Origin: Rhizoctonia solani
Lineage: Eukaryota > Basidiomycota > Agaricomycetes > Cantharellales > Ceratobasidiaceae
Assembly: GCF_016906535.1 (NCBI RefSeq)
Contig: NC_057375.1
Coordinates: forward strand, 62,001 to 126,000
Length of the DNA: 64,000 nt
Direction of reading: 5' to 3'
Part shown: positions 59,801-64,000 of the stretch, in pieces
How positions within the stretch are numbered: the first letter of the stretch is position 1
Layout of the letters: each line of letters opens with the position of its first letter
Notes under the pieces: generated by a model
What the model was told of the DNA's origin: nothing
What the model saw: only the letters and a program-made list of their open reading frames with translations
Database searches by the model: none
Position numbers and translations under genes: made by a program

Positions 59801-61679
59801 CCGTGTCGAGTATGTGTTTCATTTTCTCCGCGCTCTCTTTGCTCATATCTGATTTCTCGAATACAGTCTTTAGGATTGTGAGGTATAGGCTGTCGATGGG
59901 GTTATCCCCCGCTATCGGCATATAGGGTGAATTGGTAATGGTGTTCACTGCTTCACTGGCCGCATCTACTTTATACTCCTGCCTGATAAAATGACAGGTG
60001 GTCGATGCGTAGATGAACAGGGTGCCGCAGCGCTCTAGAATGTCGGTCCACTGTGCCTCAGTTAGTATAATATCCTTGAGTTCATCACGCATATATAGCT
60101 CGATATCATCCTTGACAGCGTCTTCTTGTAGGTTATGCAGGACCAGCCGAGCTTCGTCCTCTCCGTCATATCGTCCTGTGATCCTGTGCGTAATCTCGTT
60201 CTCTGGCCGACTGGATATTAGGAACCGAACCGGAAGGGTAGGAGCTGATGCAATAAGCAAGTCCAGTATCTGGCCAACGCTGTTCTCATTATCGCATTCG
60301 TCCAGCGCATCGATAACTACGATAAAGTCAGTCGGCATAGACCTCTGCACTTCCACCAACGGGTCGACGATGAGCTTCTGGTATTGGGCCTTCAATGTTT
60401 CAGTGTGGACGTCACGGTCGAGTTCTAGCACCTTGGCCAGCGCATATCGAAACGGAGCAGAGAACCGAGCAATCTGGTATGAGATCGAGGGAATGATATA
60501 CTTGACCTTTCGACACTCTGGTATTGTTCGCGAGCAAAAAAAGCTAGCACCCAGTCGGCTGGTCTTCTCGAGCTCAACACATACGCTGTATGCGATGGTT
60601 GTCTTGCCTGTGCCAGCCATCCCGTTCATCCAGCAGGTTCTGCCGGTGTCGGGCGTGTTTGCCCACTCGAGCAATAGCTCGATCTGGCGTCTTATAGTCC
60701 CTGGGGTACATCCCCTCCTTTGGACGTCGATTGACTCGGATGACTTGTAGACCGCAGACATGCTTGGACACATCCTGTCCAGCCGTGCGCTCTGCGTCTG
60801 GTATGAGTTTGAGTCTGCCATAGAGTGCCCGTACGTACCAATGTGTGCTCGTGGGTTGTCATCGATTGCTCGTTGACAACCTTGAGGGTGCTTATGTTCG
60901 TGTTCAGCTGAAAGGAAACTGTCAAAATGCTGGCTAATGTACCGTCATGACCTACCATCAATCGCTGCAGGTGGCTATCAATCCGGCGGTAGCATTCGTT
61001 GATACCCTCCGGGCCTTCCAGGGCTTGCAGAAGCCGTATTCCTGTCGCACTAGCCTGTTTGACGGAGACCTTGTTGGCCTCTTCCGCAATATCACTGTAA
61101 GTTTGGTCAGTGGAGGTGTGACGAATGCACAGAAACAAGCACACCTTTGAATCCGCTTGACGCAGTCAGTCATTTCAAGTCCTATTGGCTGTTTGATGTG
61201 GACAGCAAGGTCCGCGAGTATGGCTCTGAGCTTGCGCTCCAGTTGGTCGTATTCTTTAGGTTCCTTGCATGCACTCTGACCGAGGCTTAGCGTACACATT
61301 GGAAATTTCGGCATTTGTTCTGAGGAGTGATACATACCTTGTATATATCAACACATGCTCTGAGTCCGCTGATCGCTGACTTGAGTGGGCCACATGCTTC
61401 AACACTTGACTCTAGTTCTACAAGAAGAGACCCGACTAGGGTCAAGTTCTCCGACGGAGTGTTAATTACGCTGGCTGTGTTATGCTCCGATTCAGGGGCA
61501 GGTCTATCTGCAGGATTAGATGCGGTTTTGTTGAGTTGTATGGACTGAGACTCCGACGCTGAAAAAAAGTCTGAGGCGACAATAGGTCTATGGAGGTGTG
61601 CTGCCTCCATACCAAGGCGTCTCTTCAGTTTGTATCTTGCCTGGGCAAGTGTATCTTTCAGTGAGGCAATCAAGGGCAT
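56820..61679 (-). CDS. NACHT-WD40 NOD-like receptor
   Basis: Exons on the minus strand are 61679-61338, 61275-61145, 61094-60952, 60907-59253 and 59195-56820, giving 1548 residues. The N-terminal 270 or so residues are helical with no named effector domain. The NACHT domain has Walker A GMAGTGKTTIAYS and Walker B FIVVIDALDEC, then a helical region with SSRPENEI. The C-terminal 790 residues form about 13 WD40 repeats (GHTNQVRSVAFSPNG, SGSADKTIRVW and similar), probably two propellers. In fungi this architecture is that of NLR-like proteins in non-self recognition and heterokaryon incompatibility. The intron before the NACHT exon has an alternative donor (60943). The gene borders the second transposon nest at its 3' end. 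Confidence 0.93.
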
Positions 61680-64000
61680 TTTGCTATTATATAGTTAATA
61701 TCACCCATGCGTATGGACGTCGAGACTATAAATTGTTTGAGTGGATCTTGTTTGCCCATGCCCTACCGGTCATCACGTGAACTGAAGCTGGTTAGCGCCC
61801 GAGATTAAGAAAGGCGACTTTAGATTGACATGCTCGATTAGGTTATCCTTAATGCATCTTGTGTAAATGTATCCGCCGAGGTGTTACGGGGACTGGGATG
61901 CCAATGCCACACGCACCAAACCAGTCACCTTGCTTCTGCCAAGTCGCTCACAGGGTCTGAAGCGCGATGCTCAAACCTGCAGGACAGTAAATCATTTGCC
62001 AGGTATACTAAGTCAATGTGCCTCTCAAGAAAATCGTCTGCTTCTATGAAAGGACTGTTTGATTTTGGAGTTCTCCAGGGCGTTCCAAGGCCCTCCGGAA
62101 GTGCCCTAGATACAAGTCGCCCAGTTGGAGATCTCCAAAGGCAATGGCATTTACCTCAGCTTTCCATAATTCATGTATTGGATCTTGTGGAGACACACGA
62201 GTATATAGTTATGTGTGTTAAAGTAAGTAGCTGATCTCATATGAGATATACTTAACCTATGCTTCAGCTGCTGTGAGCTATGTGTGGGTTCTGTGCGCGG
62301 TACAAGAGGGGAAGCCCGTGGCCACCCGTAGGCGGCCTAGGGGCGTTGGCCGGGTCACCCAAGACTGTGACCGTCCGGATCGAAGGCTTGGGGTGGCAAA
62401 GAACCGCACATGGATGAATATGTTATGAATAAATGTGTAATAATATGAGTAATAAACAAACAAGTAAAACGTGAAGAAAAGTGTGAAATATGCGGCAGAA
62501 AATAAAGAGATGCTGGGCGGGTGTTGAAAAACGCGAGTGCAGTCTGAGTCCCCACGCTCGGTACACCATTCCGAGATCGCAGTATGGAATGGTGCTGGCC
62601 GACTCACGTGATCGGGACTCCCTCGGTCAAGTATTCCATGTGATGCCTCCGCGCGCTGCGGCTCACATGTCCACGTATATGTATGTTCCGTACCCATACT
62701 ATATATTGTCTCATCTCTATTCGTATCGTACTGTTTACTCCCGCACTTGGATCTCATTCCTTAATGTGTATAATGCGCATGTACCCTGCATCAATAGACA
62801 GCCTTGTATACGCAGTATCATCTCATCGTCATAGAGATATCATGTATTTACTAGAGAATTCTAGTATATCCCGTGGACTGTAATCGGGTTAGTGAGTCGT
62901 AAGAGATCAAGTCGTACGATATATGCGCATTATGCATAGTAGGACGTGTAGCCCTCATATAAAGACTCGACGAGAATATTAACTTAGGCTCCAGTGGGGG
63001 CTAGAGGAGTTATGTTTAAATAGAAGGAGAATTTATTTGTATACGAATGTAACGAATACACGATGAACCGTGGCCGTCAGGAACCAGGAGGGATGAGTGA
63101 TCCGGCGCGTAGCGCCAGGATGGATGTAGCTCCTTAAATATGAAACAGAAAAAAAAAAATAGCGCCAGGATGAATCTGGGGGCACCGAGACGTGAGCATG
63201 ACTCGCGGGCCAGATGGCCATCCCTGACGGCAGGAAGGAGGGTGGTGGTGGGAGAGAGAGGGGGGTAGCCTAAGAGGATACGTTAGTGTGCAAGCATGCC
63301 CTTTGTATATGTAAAAACGGAAAGAGCAATATTGGAAGAGGGACGGAGGGTGGGACGAAAATAACTATAAGCGTGCCAGTAAGCCGAATGCACGTAGTAT
63401 ATCGTAGGCGGCTTGGGAACAGTCGCGATCACGTGGTCTGAAATGCTAAGCGCCCTCAAACCCTGCGCATAAGTCTTGGCTTATGGCCCTCCGCAGGCTC
63501 CAGACTACAGCCTCCAAGGGTATAAAACGGGGCTTGTTCAAGCCCGGTATCTTCACTTCTCTCATACTGCTTACTACCACTCCCTTTGATCGTGTGTCTA
63601 CAATTGTTATAACATTGATATATACATCTTATTCACTTATTTCTACAATCGTAAAAAATCAAGATCCGAGCTCAACGCGTTAGCAAGATACATATAGTTA
63701 TAGCAGCATATACATAAGTTACATTTTTCAATCATATGAATGGTGGCGCATCGGCAAAAAGCTCAAGGCGTACCCGGATAACCCTGAGTAATTTAGCTGA
63801 AACAAGTTACATACCTTGCGAATTCATGCTAATTCAAGCCGTTTAGAACTGACAGCCTAATGGGTGTTGAATTATACAGGGTATGTCAGTTATAGTTCGA
63901 ATTAGCTACATTGCGACTTTTCTGAACAATTCCAGCTACTTTAGTGAAATAATAAGTATTACCGAGGGGCGTTGCTCCCGGCACTGAGCACGCCTCACGT
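61680..64000. other. Intergenic with an F repeat; no gene supported
   Basis: An F repeat lies at 62281-62674. A GCGCCAGGATG motif is repeated near 63111 and 63162. The rest shows only short open frames. Confidence 0.5.
62281..62674 (+). repeat. F repeat copy 2
   Basis: It begins TGTGTGGGTTCTG and ends CTCACATGTCCAC. It is shorter than copy 1 (394 versus about 586 bp), and similarity is highest at the ends. Confidence 0.65.

Overview
The window looks like a filamentous basidiomycete (Agaricomycete) chromosome. The genes carry many short introns of about 45 to 65 nt, there is an ARG5,6-type fused arginine enzyme, a NACHT-WD40 receptor gene, and several Ty3/gypsy chromoviruses of the Tf2-like type. 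A Rhizoctonia-like genome would fit, but that is inference. Eight retroelement-like families are labelled here for convenience: LTR families A (about 567 bp), B (about 1.5 kb), C (335 bp), D (435 bp) and E (572 bp), a 172-bp LTR-like repeat S, and dispersed repeats F and G.

Layout. 1-20,132 is a transposon nest. It holds a decayed family-A gypsy element with its 3' LTR, three family-B LTRs, a Tc1/mariner relic split by two solo LTRs, and a complete but dead 10.4-kb family-C element (9,715-20,127) bounded by a GCTAC target duplication. 20,133-44,880 is gene-bearing and CpG-rich. It holds ARG5,6 (minus), a GH35 beta-galactosidase, a heparinase II/III-like polysaccharide lyase, a fasciclin-domain secreted protein (minus), a two-helix membrane protein and ribosomal protein eL24 (minus), with small MITE-like elements between them. 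44,885-56,820 is a second nest. At its heart is an apparently intact family-E chromovirus (45,897-52,323, duplication ATAAT) inside a solo A LTR (duplication TCACC) inside an older E-family relic. 56,820-61,679 is one large NACHT-WD40 gene (minus). The rest is intergenic with one F repeat.

The most informative signals are these. (1) The two LTRs of the C element differ almost only where the 3' copy has CpG and the 5' copy has TpG or CpA, so the 5' side decayed inside silenced, methylated DNA while the 3' side, facing genes, did not. (2) A GGGAAAA slippery heptamer sits just before the gag stop in both the live E element and the dead A element, exactly where a -1 shift enters pol. (3) The C element has a third reading frame between pol and the 3' LTR, split by a solo LTR. 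(4) S is a 172-bp repeat with TG...CA ends and 5-bp duplications that contains a tRNA-like arm. Exon models were built by hand from splice signals and reading phase; all close in frame, but none was checked against transcripts.
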